Source: Proteobacteria bacterium UBA5122 (lineage in GTDB: Bacteria > Pseudomonadota > Gammaproteobacteria > Tenderiales > Tenderiaceae). From it: DNA of 64,000 bases. The stretch is from NCBI GenBank assembly GCA_002415485.1, contig DHYU01000060.1, forward strand, positions 10,121 to 74,120, given 5' to 3'. Shown one piece after another: positions 25,512-33,909 of this stretch. Both the position numbers and the translations under genes were made by a program. The notes below the pieces were generated by a model, which saw nothing but the letters and a program-made list of their open reading frames with translations, was not told the origin of the DNA and did not search any database. How positions within the stretch are numbered: position 1 is the stretch's first letter; each line of letters begins with the position of its first letter.

Positions 25512-26762
25512 CTAATCACTCCACTTCATCCACGCGATCCAGGCAAAGAAGGCGATTGTTACGCCGAGCAGGAGCTTGCTCGGCCAGCGATTGGCATGTA
25601 CTCCCAACCAGTCGCGCTTGCTATTCATGATCAGCAGCGCGATCGCGAGTAGCGGCAAGAATGCGGCGCCGATGATGCCGTAGAACTGTTGCATCTGTTT
25701 AAAGCTGACCATCAAACCGAGCATTGGGATGGTCGCCATCGCGATCAGGTAGCCGCGATAGGGCCAGGCTTGGGTGTCGACGTGGCTGCGACCTTGTTTG
25801 CAGATAAACAGTCGATAAACGTCGGCAAACAGATAAGGCACGGCCTGTAGTACGCCGAGCAGGCTGCTAAATACCGCACCAAAGGCTCCGAGCAGAAACA
25901 GCCAGCGGCCAGTTTCGCCCAGCGGCGCTTCGAGTGTGTTGGCGAGGTTGATCAATAAACCTGCACCCTTGCCACTGAGTTCGAGGTGACTGCCGATGAT
26001 GACCATGGCCAGACCGAACAGCGCGGTGAGCGCATAGGCGGTGGTGAGGTCGATGCGGCAGGTGCGGATGTGTTCGGCTGAGTTGCGACCTTTTTCGCGT
26101 ATCCAATAGCCGTAGCAGAGGATGGTGAGCGTGCCGCCGACGCCGCCGATCAGTGCGATGGTCCAATTGATGCCCTTGCCATCTGCATCAGGAATGCTCG
26201 GGATGGTGAGGCCTTGTAGCACGGCGCCCGTGCCGGGCCAGAGCAAAATCGCAGTGGTGACCACGATGACAAACATCACGGCGATACAGGCGGCCATGAC
26301 CTTTTCAAATAATTTGAAACCTCCGAGCAAGACCATCGCCAGCGCGATGAGGCTGCAACCGATGCCGAAGATGACCTTGGCCTGTGATGCATCGTCAAAG
26401 ATGGGGATCATCGCGTGTAGTGTGACGCCGCAGGCGCTCATGATGGCGGAGCTGACGAAGAACGACCACAGCAATAAATAGGGCAGGAACAACCACGCGA
26501 ACACCGGCCCCAGTTTTTGCGCCAGGCCTTCGAGCAGCGTTTGCCCCGTGGCCAGTTGCCAGCGGGCCAGGCCTTCGGTCAGCACCAGTTTAAATACGCT
26601 GCCAACGACGACGGCCCAGAGGATGGCGACGCCGAGATGGCTGCCGGCAAAGCTGGCGGTGGCAAGGTCACCGGCACCAACGCCCGTGGCGGCGATGAGG
26701 ATGCCGGGCAGAATGATGGCGAGGATGCTGGGTGATTGAGTGGATGTGTTGCTGTTGGTCAT
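25512..26762 (-). CDS. Nramp-related metal ion transporter with altered metal-site motifs
   Basis: The 416-residue protein has about eleven helices and the Nramp start (PGILIAATGVGAGDLAT). The usual DPGN of helix 1 is replaced by GAGD, and the helix-6 A-x-x-MPH segment is replaced by GGTLTILCYGYW. The canonical manganese/iron coordination is therefore changed, as in Nramp-related members with other or uncertain substrates. ATG 26762 follows GGAGC. An ECF sigma factor and its anti-sigma factor lie immediately upstream on the same strand, which suggests joint control. Confidence 0.82.
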   Translation of the reverse strand: MTNSNTSTQSPSILAIILPGILIAATGVGAGDLATASFAGSHLGVAILWAVVVGSVFKLVLTEGLARWQLATGQTLLEGLAQKLGPVFAWLFLPYLLLWSFFVSSAIMSACGVTLHAMIPIFDDASQAKVIFGIGCSLIALAMVLLGGFKLFEKVMAACIAVMFVIVVTTAILLWPGTGAVLQGLTIPSIPDADGKGINWTIALIGGVGGTLTILCYGYWIREKGRNSAEHIRTCRIDLTTAYALTALFGLAMVIIGSHLELSGKGAGLLINLANTLEAPLGETGRWLFLLGAFGAVFSSLLGVLQAVPYLFADVYRLFICKQGRSHVDTQAWPYRGYLIAMATIPMLGLMVSFKQMQQFYGIIGAAFLPLLAIALLIMNSKRDWLGVHANRWPSKLLLGVTIAFFAWIAWMKWSD

Positions 26763-26795
26763 GAGCGGCTCCAAGAGTCGATGCAATGAGCTGCG

Positions 26796-27059
26796 TCACG
26801 TGTCCTGAGTTTTGTTTGCTTCTGCGATGCGTTGTTTGATCTTGTTTTTGGCCGCGTCGGACAAACAGTCGTCGCAGTGGTGGTCGATGTGTTGTTCCAG
26901 CTTGGGCCCGATTTTGCGAAACAGCTGCATTTGCTGGGTAAAGTTGGTGCAGTTCTTACAGATGAACAGGTGCAGGCGCAGGCTGAGGCGCTGTATTACG
27001 CTCAGTTTGCGATCGAGTTGTTGTGAGATAAGGGCGGAGGCCTCTTTGCAGTTGAGCAT
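26796..27059 (-). CDS. Zinc-finger anti-sigma factor
   Basis: The 87-residue protein has the ZAS zinc motif His30-x3-Cys34-x2-Cys37 preceded by Cys4, and an amphipathic C-terminal helix region with HHCDDC. Short soluble members of this kind bind and silence an ECF sigma factor, and some release it when the cysteines are oxidised. It lies 9 bp after the sigma-factor gene, the standard arrangement. There is no membrane helix, so the signal is cytoplasmic. The extra C-D-D-C pair could bind a further metal. Confidence 0.85.
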   Translation of the reverse strand: MLNCKEASALISQQLDRKLSVIQRLSLRLHLFICKNCTNFTQQMQLFRKIGPKLEQHIDHHCDDCLSDAAKNKIKQRIAEANKTQDT

Positions 27060-27068
27060 GATTCCCCC

Positions 27069-27641
27069 CTATGTCTTTGCGGTGCCAAACCAGTTCAGGT
27101 CCAGGCATTCACGCAGATGCATGCGCATGCGCGACAGCATGGTCCACAGGTTATTGGTCGAGCTCAACTCCATTTCCTGACAGATGCGATCGCTGTCGAG
27201 GCCGTCGAGTTCGCGCAGGATAAACAGGGTCGCCATGCGTTTGGGTAGTTTCTCGACGCACTGATTCAGTGTCTGCCAGAACTGTTGCTGGTCGAGGCTG
27301 GCGTCCGGGTTGTTCCAGCGGTCGATGTCGAATTTCCAGTGACCGGTGCCGTCGAAGCTTTCTTCGATGATGTCATCAAAGCCGATCTGGTCTTCATCGT
27401 GGGCGCGTTCGCGCACGGCCTTGCGGATGTGATCAACGATCTTGTTCTTGAGTATGCTGATCATCCAGGTCTTTTCCGAGGCGTTGCCAGCAAAATTGTG
27501 CTGGGCCTTGAGCGCTGCCAAGAATGTTTCCTGCACCATTTCTTCGGCCAGCATCTCATCGCGCAGCCGATAATTGGCATGGCGAAACAAGATGTCGCCA
27601 TACTTGTCGAGCCAGGTGTTGGGATCGGAAAGTGTATGCAT
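27069..27641 (-). CDS. ECF-type RNA polymerase sigma factor
   Basis: The 190-residue protein has region 2 (ANYRLRDEMLAEEMVQETFL, then WMISILKNKIVDHIRK) and region 4 (LPKRMATLFILRELDGL through SRMRMHLREC). An unusually long acidic linker, about 35 residues including EDQIGFDDIIEES, joins them. It should direct polymerase to a small regulon. It is followed by its ZAS anti-sigma factor and an Nramp-related transporter, so metal or redox stress is a reasonable guess for the signal. Confidence 0.88.
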   Translation of the reverse strand: MHTLSDPNTWLDKYGDILFRHANYRLRDEMLAEEMVQETFLAALKAQHNFAGNASEKTWMISILKNKIVDHIRKAVRERAHDEDQIGFDDIIEESFDGTGHWKFDIDRWNNPDASLDQQQFWQTLNQCVEKLPKRMATLFILRELDGLDSDRICQEMELSSTNNLWTMLSRMRMHLRECLDLNWFGTAKT

Positions 27642-27665
27642 GGGGGTGCATGCTATCAGCCTTTA

Positions 27666-29093
27666 TCATCCGCGCAAACCGAAGATTCGTTTGATCCATT
27701 TTTTCGCGTTGGGCGTGAGGCCTTCCTTCATACGCGCATCGGCGACGCGACGATTGATCTGCGCCAGCGTCGGGTAGATGTGGATCACGCTCGACAGGTC
27801 GCTGGCCTTCATGCCCTTGGCGATGGCGAGCACGTATTCGTGGATCAACTCGCCGGCATGGGGGCCGACGATGGCGGCGCCCAATAACTTGCCTTTGGGC
27901 GTGGTGATGATCTTGGCGAAGCCCTCGGTGGTGCCGTCGGCACGGGCGCGGTCCATGTCCTGAAACGGAAAGGCGTAGACGCGATGCTCGATGCCCTGGT
28001 GTTTGGCCTCGGTCTCCGACAGGCCGACACGCGCCAGCTCGGGGTCGCTGAAGGTTGCCCAGGGCACGTTTTGGGTCTGTGCCTTTGCCGGCAGGCGGAA
28101 GATCGCATTGCGCAGCACGACGCCGGCGTGGTGCTCGGCCATGTGGGTGAACTGATGGCCGCCGACCACATCACCTGCGGCGTAGATGTGTTTTTGGCTG
28201 GTGCGCAGACGGGCGTCGGTGACCAGCCGGCCATCCTGTAGTGCGACGCCAGCGGCCTCCAGGCCCAGCTGCTCGACATTGGGTCTGCGACCGGCGGCGA
28301 TCAGCAGTTTGTCGGCGCGGATGGTTTTGCTGGCGCCGTTGGCGTCGGTGAGCTGTAACTCGATCACGCCGTGGCTATCCTGGACCTGCTCGGGGCTGTG
28401 GTTCAGCAATAATTCGACGCCTTCCTCGCGCAGCCGTTCGGCCACCACGGCGGCCATGTCGGCGTCTTCCTTGGGCAGGATCTGTGGGCCGCGTTGCACC
28501 AGATAGACCTTGCTGCCGAGACGGCTGAAGGCCTGGGCCAGTTCGACACCGATCGGGCCGCCGCCGAGCACGATCATGCTGTCGACATTGTCGCGCAGAT
28601 CGAAGACCTGCTCGTTGGTCAGGTAATCGACCGAGTCGATGCCAGGGATGTCCGGGATCGCCGGCCGGGAGCCGGTGGCGATGACGAAGCGTTTGGCCGT
28701 GATGTCGCGGCCGTTGACGTGAAAGGTGTGTGGATCGGTGAAACGCCCGGCGCCGAGAATGACATCGACACCGAGGCTGCGGAAACGCTCGGGGCTGTCG
28801 TGAGGCTCGATGGTCTTGATCACATCGGCGACCCGCTCCATCACCGGCCCCAGCTGGGGGCTGATGGGGCTGGCCGGCAGGGCGTAGCGGCCGGCATCGC
28901 GGATGGTATGGGCTACTTTGGCCGATTGCAGCAGGGTTTTGCTGGGGACGCAGCCGTAGTTGAGGCAGTCGCCGCCCATTTTATGCTTCTCGACCAGCGC
29001 CACCTTGGCCCCCAGCGTGGCCCCCCCGGCGGCGACCACCAGCCCGGCGGCGCCGCCGCCGATGACGCAGATGTCGAATACTATTTTAGGCAT
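27666..29093 (-). CDS. FAD-dependent disulfide oxidoreductase (Lpd/mercuric-reductase-like)
   Basis: The 475-residue protein has the FAD site IGGGAAGLVVA, the redox pair Cys43/Cys48 in GGDCLNYGCVPSK, a second dinucleotide site (VLGGGPIGVELA) and the FAD-ribityl segment IYAAGDV. The C-terminal interface segment reads HIYPTLAQ; lipoamide dehydrogenase and mercuric reductase have Glu where Gln is here, so the usual His-Glu pair is altered. No lipoyl or mercury-binding domain is present. The electron partner is unknown. It ends 25 bp upstream of the ECF sigma gene start and could be co-transcribed. Confidence 0.85.
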   Translation of the reverse strand: MPKIVFDICVIGGGAAGLVVAAGGATLGAKVALVEKHKMGGDCLNYGCVPSKTLLQSAKVAHTIRDAGRYALPASPISPQLGPVMERVADVIKTIEPHDSPERFRSLGVDVILGAGRFTDPHTFHVNGRDITAKRFVIATGSRPAIPDIPGIDSVDYLTNEQVFDLRDNVDSMIVLGGGPIGVELAQAFSRLGSKVYLVQRGPQILPKEDADMAAVVAERLREEGVELLLNHSPEQVQDSHGVIELQLTDANGASKTIRADKLLIAAGRRPNVEQLGLEAAGVALQDGRLVTDARLRTSQKHIYAAGDVVGGHQFTHMAEHHAGVVLRNAIFRLPAKAQTQNVPWATFSDPELARVGLSETEAKHQGIEHRVYAFPFQDMDRARADGTTEGFAKIITTPKGKLLGAAIVGPHAGELIHEYVLAIAKGMKASDLSSVIHIYPTLAQINRRVADARMKEGLTPNAKKWIKRIFGLRG

Positions 29094-29207
29094 GGATTGA
29101 TTCCCTTCAGGTATACTTAGCAAACGTAGGTTATTTCCATCTTGGTCGATCGTACTGCATAAACCTTACAGTGCGTTTCGGTGTTTGCAACATTTTGAGG
29201 TAGTACT

Positions 29208-30401
29208 ATGGATGAACTGACAAAGTCTAAAGCTCGGTTCGATAATAGTGGGCTTTGGTCTTATCTGCAGGCCATGGCCGATGCCAATGCCTCGGATTTG
29301 TTTATTACCGTTGGCAAACCTCCATGTTTTAAAGTGGATGGTCGGGTTGTTCCCTTCAGTACTCAGCCCTTGACCTCAGATCAGGTCAACAAACTCGCCT
29401 TTGCCACCATGAGCCTGGAGCAGGGCGATGAGTTTCGGCGAGAGCTTGAGTCCAATTTTGCAATTAGTCGACCGGGTATCGGCCGTTTCCGGGTCAATGT
29501 GTTCAGGCAGCTGAACGAGACGGGGCTGGTCGTGCGGCGGATCAAGGATGCGATTCCAACCTTGGCAGAGCTGGGCCTGCCGGCAAGTGTTGAGTCGCTC
29601 GCCATGGCCAAGCGTGGGCTGGTCATTTTTGTGGGGGCGACAGGGGTGGGTAAGTCGACCTCCCTCGCAGCGATGGTGGGGCATCGTAACCGCAGCAGCG
29701 AAGGGCATATTGTCTGTGTTGAAGATCCTGTGGAATTTGTTCATCACCATGCGGGCTGTATCGTCACGCAGCGAGAGGTCGGTATCGATACCCATTCTTA
29801 TGAACATGCACTGCAGAACATGCTGCGCCAGGCACCGGATGTGGTCATGATCGGTGAGGTGCGTAGCCGCGAGACGATGGAGCATGCGATCACCTTCGCT
29901 GAAACAGGCCATCTGGTGTTGACTACCTTGCATGCCACCAATACCAATCAGGCATTGGACCGGATCCTCAACTTTTTCCCCAGTGATCGCCGTCAGCAAT
30001 TGTTGATGGATCTATCCCTGAATCTGAGGGCTATTGTTGGGCAGCGGCTGCTGCCAGCAGTGGCCAGCAATGGCCGTAAGCTGGCGGTGGAGTTGATGCT
30101 GAATTCACCCTATATCGCTGATCTCATTTTGCGTGGCGATATCCCGTCCATTCGTGAGGCGATGAAAAAATCAACGTTGCAGCAGATGTGTACGTTTGAT
30201 GATTCTATCCATGCATTGTATGAGGCCGGTGAGATCACTGCCGAAGATGCGGTGCATTACGCGGATTCGCCGAACAATCTGCGACTGATGATCAAGTTGG
30301 GGCGGCGTTTTAATCCGGAGGCTGAGCTATTGCGCGGGCAGATGGTGGAACGTGGAGACAGTGCTGCCCGTCATTACCCGCAGCGACATACACATTCGTA
30401 A
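29208..30401 (+). CDS. pilU: Type IV pilus retraction ATPase PilU
   Basis: The 397-residue AAA+ ATPase has an N-terminal PAS-like region (ASDLFITVGKPP), Walker A GATGVGKST, an Asp-box around CVEDPVEF, Walker B MIGEVRSRETM and a His-box (TGHLVLTTLHATN). The C-terminal tail (about 50 residues beyond DSIHALYEAGEIT) favours PilU over PilT. PilU hydrolyses ATP with PilT to pull in pili for twitching or DNA uptake. No pilT is adjacent here, which is unusual because the two are usually neighbours. A terminator follows 6 bp later. Confidence 0.88.
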   Translation: MDELTKSKARFDNSGLWSYLQAMADANASDLFITVGKPPCFKVDGRVVPFSTQPLTSDQVNKLAFATMSLEQGDEFRRELESNFAISRPGIGRFRVNVFRQLNETGLVVRRIKDAIPTLAELGLPASVESLAMAKRGLVIFVGATGVGKSTSLAAMVGHRNRSSEGHIVCVEDPVEFVHHHAGCIVTQREVGIDTHSYEHALQNMLRQAPDVVMIGEVRSRETMEHAITFAETGHLVLTTLHATNTNQALDRILNFFPSDRRQQLLMDLSLNLRAIVGQRLLPAVASNGRKLAVELMLNSPYIADLILRGDIPSIREAMKKSTLQQMCTFDDSIHALYEAGEITAEDAVHYADSPNNLRLMIKLGRRFNPEAELLRGQMVERGDSAARHYPQRHTHS

Positions 30402-30406
30402 CGCTT

Positions 30407-30433
30407 GCGCCCTTGTATCCAGGGGCGCTTTTT
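30407..30433 (+). terminator. Rho-independent terminator of pilU
   Basis: A 6-bp GCGCCC/GGGCGC stem (with one further wobble pair) and a short loop are followed by five T residues. It begins 6 bp after the pilU stop. The 215 bp from here to the PEP-CTERM gene show no gene and no clear promoter. Confidence 0.8.
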
Positions 30434-30647
30434 CATCCGAGTAGTCTCTACACTACGACCTTCCTTTACCAGACATCCCCTGATGTAAATTTTTTTTAAC
30501 ATTCCATGAGGGGATCCGTCGTGGATCAGCGCTTATCACAGTAAGGGCAACATCTGAGTTCGAAAATCTCTCGAAGCAGGTGTTGGTGATCTGGACAAAA
30601 GCGGCCAAATTCGAAGACACGGCTTTGGCGGATACGGGGTGAATATA

Positions 30648-31439
30648 ATGAACACGGGGATGATGAAAGGCGTAACACTGGCGTTTGGATTGGCATTGTC
30701 ATCGGTGGCCAGCGCCGGGCAGATGTTGTGGGTCGGTGATGAACATGGAAACCTGGGCACGGTTGATATCGCAACCGGCGCGGTAAATGTCATCGGTAAC
30801 ATGGGAACGGCGATGACGGACATCGCCTTTGACAATCATGGCAATCTCTACGGCATCACGTTCAACTCGCTGTTTAGGATCGATACCGCCACTGCAGGCA
30901 TAACCCATATCGGTCAGCATACGCTGGGGGTGGGGGCAAAGAATTCTCTGGAATTTGGTGCCGACGGCACGCTGTATGCCGCGAGTGACGCCTTGTATTC
31001 ACTCGATGTAGGCACTGGCGCAGCCTCACGCATCGGTAATGGGGGGGCGGCATATCAATCATCGGGTGATCTGGCCTTTGTCGGCGGTGATATGTATCTC
31101 AGCTCGGCCGGTATCTCCGACAGCCTGATGCGCGTGGATGCAGCAACGGGGGTGGCGACATTGATCGGTGATTTGGGCTTTAACGCCGTCTATGGTCTGG
31201 CCACTGATCTGGAAAACAATCTCTGGGGACTATCCGGTACAAGCATTCTGTCGATCAACACCCTCACTGGTGCGGCTTCTTTTGTGTTGGATTATGCCGG
31301 TTCCGGCCTCGGCCAGGCCTGGGGTTCGGCCTTCTTTGAAAGACCTGGCACTGTGCCAGAACCATCTGCCTTGTTGATGATGAGCGCAGGGCTGCTGGGC
31401 CTGGGTTACATGCGCAAGCGTAAAACACTCTCCGTTTAA
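30648..31439 (+). CDS. PEP-CTERM sorted beta-propeller-like surface protein
   Basis: The 263-residue protein has a signal peptide ending SVASA. Its body is built of short repeats of the DxATG-x-V-x-x-IG kind (for example DIATGAVNVIG and DAATGVATLIG), likely a beta-propeller. A C-terminal VPEPSALLMM motif, a hydrophobic helix and RKRK follow, the exosortase sorting signal. Such proteins are handed to an exosortase and exported with exopolysaccharide; no exosortase is in the window. ATG 30648 was chosen because it starts the signal peptide cleanly. Confidence 0.85.
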   Translation: MNTGMMKGVTLAFGLALSSVASAGQMLWVGDEHGNLGTVDIATGAVNVIGNMGTAMTDIAFDNHGNLYGITFNSLFRIDTATAGITHIGQHTLGVGAKNSLEFGADGTLYAASDALYSLDVGTGAASRIGNGGAAYQSSGDLAFVGGDMYLSSAGISDSLMRVDAATGVATLIGDLGFNAVYGLATDLENNLWGLSGTSILSINTLTGAASFVLDYAGSGLGQAWGSAFFERPGTVPEPSALLMMSAGLLGLGYMRKRKTLSV

Positions 31440-31524
31440 ACAGCATCGTGTGTGTCCATAGTCGCGGCGGATATCCGCTGCCTGGATACGCACGCCCTAA
31501 AAAAGCTTATAGAGGATAAATCAA

Positions 31525-32697
31525 ATGTCCATTTTCAAATTATCAGCGCGGGATCTCAATGCGGTTGTGCTGGGTATCACGCTGTCGTTGGCGGCAGCAC
31601 CGGGTGTGTTGCTGGCACAATCGGTAGACTTCGATGGTGACGGCATTCCTGATGTGGTGGATATCGATGACGATAACGACGGCATACTCGATATCGATGA
31701 AGGCGGCGGTGCGCGTGACACCGATGGTGATCTCTTTGATGACTCACGTGATTGGGACAGCGACGGTGATGGCATCTTTGACGTGGTCGAGGCCGGCGCG
31801 AATGGCCCCGCCTTGGACCTGAATCAGGATGGCATGATCGACCTGTCATTCCCCGTCGGCGCCAATGGTCTGGCCAATTTCATCGAGATCGGTGATGAAT
31901 CCGGCTTGGTGGATTACAACGGCGATGGCGTTTCAGATCTGCCACGGCAGACCGATCGCGACGAAGTACCAGACTTTGTCGATCTCGATTCGGATAACGA
32001 TACCGCTCTCGACTTCACTGAATCCGGCGGCAACAGTTTGCTGCCTGTTGATAGCGATGGCGATGGCGTCGCTGATTACCGTGACCTTGATTCCGATAAC
32101 GACGGCATCCCGGATATCCGCGAAGTGAAGGGTGTGATGGATAACTCTATTTTTGTCATCGATCCGATCCTGGATGTGAATGTCGATGGCCTGGATGACA
32201 ACGTGGCTGCGTCACCTTCACCGGTGCCTGACAGCGAGCTGGATGGCACACCGGATTACCTCGATCTCAATTCTGACAACGACCCCCTAAATGACGTGAT
32301 TGAGGCCGGTTCGGTCGATGTCGATGGCGACAATGTTGTTGATGGCCAGGTGGATCTGAATGGCAACGGTTATCACGATTACTTTGAGGTGTTACCGCTG
32401 CCGGTGCCTGATGTCGACAGTGATGGCATTGAAGATTTCAGAGAGCCGAATGGTGATGCTCCACCACCGCCGCCATGTGTGCATAACTGTGAAGACACTG
32501 AGGTGCCAGTTGATACAGGGACGCACTCTGCAGCGAAAAACAATGTTCAAACGGGTTTGGAAGGTGTAGGTGGTTGCAGCGTCAATCCGAATGCAGCATT
32601 TGATCCATTATTGCCATTGATGACGAGCATGTTATTGCTACATGCGTTCAGACATCGTATCGCCAGCGTTGCGCGCAAGCTGATCAAAGGAAACTAA
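31525..32697 (+). CDS. Calcium-repeat (thrombospondin type 3-like) surface protein with C-terminal sorting tail
   Basis: The 390-residue protein has a signal peptide (cleavage near VLLAQS) and then more than ten DxDxDGxxD-type repeats such as DFDGDGIPD and DSDGDGVAD, the calcium-binding unit of thrombospondin type 3 domains. The end has GGCSVNP, a DPLLPLMTSMLLL hydrophobic stretch and a basic tail, the tripartite form of a CTERM sorting signal. It recalls the JDVT or GlyGly types, but the exact family is uncertain. AGAGGA precedes the ATG. It lies 2 bp before an OmpA-type gene and probably works with it at the cell surface. Confidence 0.8.
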   Translation: MSIFKLSARDLNAVVLGITLSLAAAPGVLLAQSVDFDGDGIPDVVDIDDDNDGILDIDEGGGARDTDGDLFDDSRDWDSDGDGIFDVVEAGANGPALDLNQDGMIDLSFPVGANGLANFIEIGDESGLVDYNGDGVSDLPRQTDRDEVPDFVDLDSDNDTALDFTESGGNSLLPVDSDGDGVADYRDLDSDNDGIPDIREVKGVMDNSIFVIDPILDVNVDGLDDNVAASPSPVPDSELDGTPDYLDLNSDNDPLNDVIEAGSVDVDGDNVVDGQVDLNGNGYHDYFEVLPLPVPDVDSDGIEDFREPNGDAPPPPPCVHNCEDTEVPVDTGTHSAAKNNVQTGLEGVGGCSVNPNAAFDPLLPLMTSMLLLHAFRHRIASVARKLIKGN

Positions 32698-32699
32698 TC

Positions 32700-33794
32700 A
32701 TGAAGACCTCAAACGTAAAAACTTCTTTGTCGGCCCTGAGCCTGGCGTTGGGTATCGGTTTAGCGCTGCCTGTGGCCGCCAGCTCGGATATGAATGGCAA
32801 TGATCTGCCTGCCTGGTACGGTGGCCTGGGGATCGGTGTGTCCAACCTGGAGCCGGACACCAACAACAGCGGTTATAGCCTGGATGATACGCGTGATACT
32901 GGCTGGCGCCTGTTCCTGGGCTATGACCACAGCGACAAACTCAGCTTTGAAGGTTATTACTCTGATCAAGGCGAAGTAACCTTGGCCTCCAATGGCAGCA
33001 TCGCCTATCAGGACTTTGGAGCCGGTGCGCTTTATCGTTTTATCGGTGGTAACTATGATCGCCAAGGTGTGGATGTCTTCGCCAAGGCAGGCTTAGGCTT
33101 TATGAAGAACAGTAGCGACATCCATTATGAGCGTGTTAATGATCATCACGTCTATTTTGGTGCCGGTGTTGCCTATGCCTTAAACGAGCGTTACACCTTG
33201 CGCGCCGATGTCGATCTGTATGACAAGGACTCGCAGTTCTACACCATCAGCATTGCGCGTTATTTTGGTGAACACAAAAAGACGGCCTATCGTGTCGTCG
33301 AGCCTAAACAGGAACAATTGGCTATCGTGGTGGAGCCACGTGAACCGGTGATGCCGCCAGTGATGCCACCAGAAGAACCCAGCGTAGAGGTGAAAAATGC
33401 GGACTGTTTGAATGCAATCTCCAGCGCTGCTTTAAGCACGGATGGTTGTGTGTTGACGCTGGAGAATATCAATTTTGAATTTGATTCGGCCGAGTTGAAG
33501 AACAATGCCAAGAACCTGCTCGATGACCTGGCGCAAAAGCTTCGCCCCAGTGCCAAGTACAAGCTGAATGTGTCGGGCCATACCGACATCATCGGTTCGC
33601 GTGAATACAACCTGGGGCTATCGCAAAACCGTGCCCAGTCAGTGAAAGGTTATCTGGTCGACAATGGCATCGAAGGTTCGGAGATCGCAGTTGAGGCGCA
33701 TGCCTTTGATATCCCGGTCGCCGATAACAGCAGTGCCTATGGCCGCGCCAAGAATCGTCGTGTTGAAGTGAAGATTATTGAGCTGGTCGAATAA
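32700..33794 (+). CDS. OmpA-type outer-membrane porin
   Basis: The 364-residue protein has a signal peptide ending VAASS and an eight-strand-like barrel at about 38-195 (WYGGLGIGVSN start, RYFGEHKK end). A proline-rich hinge follows (about 215-232), then an OmpA peptidoglycan-binding domain with FEFDSAELK, VSGHTDIIGS and a RAKNRRVEVKI ending. In OprF-type porins thrombospondin-3 repeats sit inside the hinge; here they are on the separate protein encoded 2 bp upstream. The two genes end at a strong terminator and form an operon. Confidence 0.9.
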   Translation: MKTSNVKTSLSALSLALGIGLALPVAASSDMNGNDLPAWYGGLGIGVSNLEPDTNNSGYSLDDTRDTGWRLFLGYDHSDKLSFEGYYSDQGEVTLASNGSIAYQDFGAGALYRFIGGNYDRQGVDVFAKAGLGFMKNSSDIHYERVNDHHVYFGAGVAYALNERYTLRADVDLYDKDSQFYTISIARYFGEHKKTAYRVVEPKQEQLAIVVEPREPVMPPVMPPEEPSVEVKNADCLNAISSAALSTDGCVLTLENINFEFDSAELKNNAKNLLDDLAQKLRPSAKYKLNVSGHTDIIGSREYNLGLSQNRAQSVKGYLVDNGIEGSEIAVEAHAFDIPVADNSSAYGRAKNRRVEVKIIELVE

Positions 33795-33833
33795 GACGCT
33801 GCAATGGCCGGATGCGTGAGCAGGTGTCGTAAA

Positions 33834-33866
33834 AAAAAGGGGGGATGTTTTACATCCCCCCTTTTT
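33834..33866 (+). terminator. Strong Rho-independent terminator after the OmpA-type gene
   Basis: A perfect 15-bp stem (33834-33848 with 33852-33866) around a three-base loop has an A run on one side and a T run on the other. It therefore works in both directions and can also stop the convergent decarboxylase transcript. Confidence 0.9.
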
Positions 33867-33909
33867 CTATTTGCATCATCAATGATGTAGTGTGGGTCAG
33901 TGAACTCAA

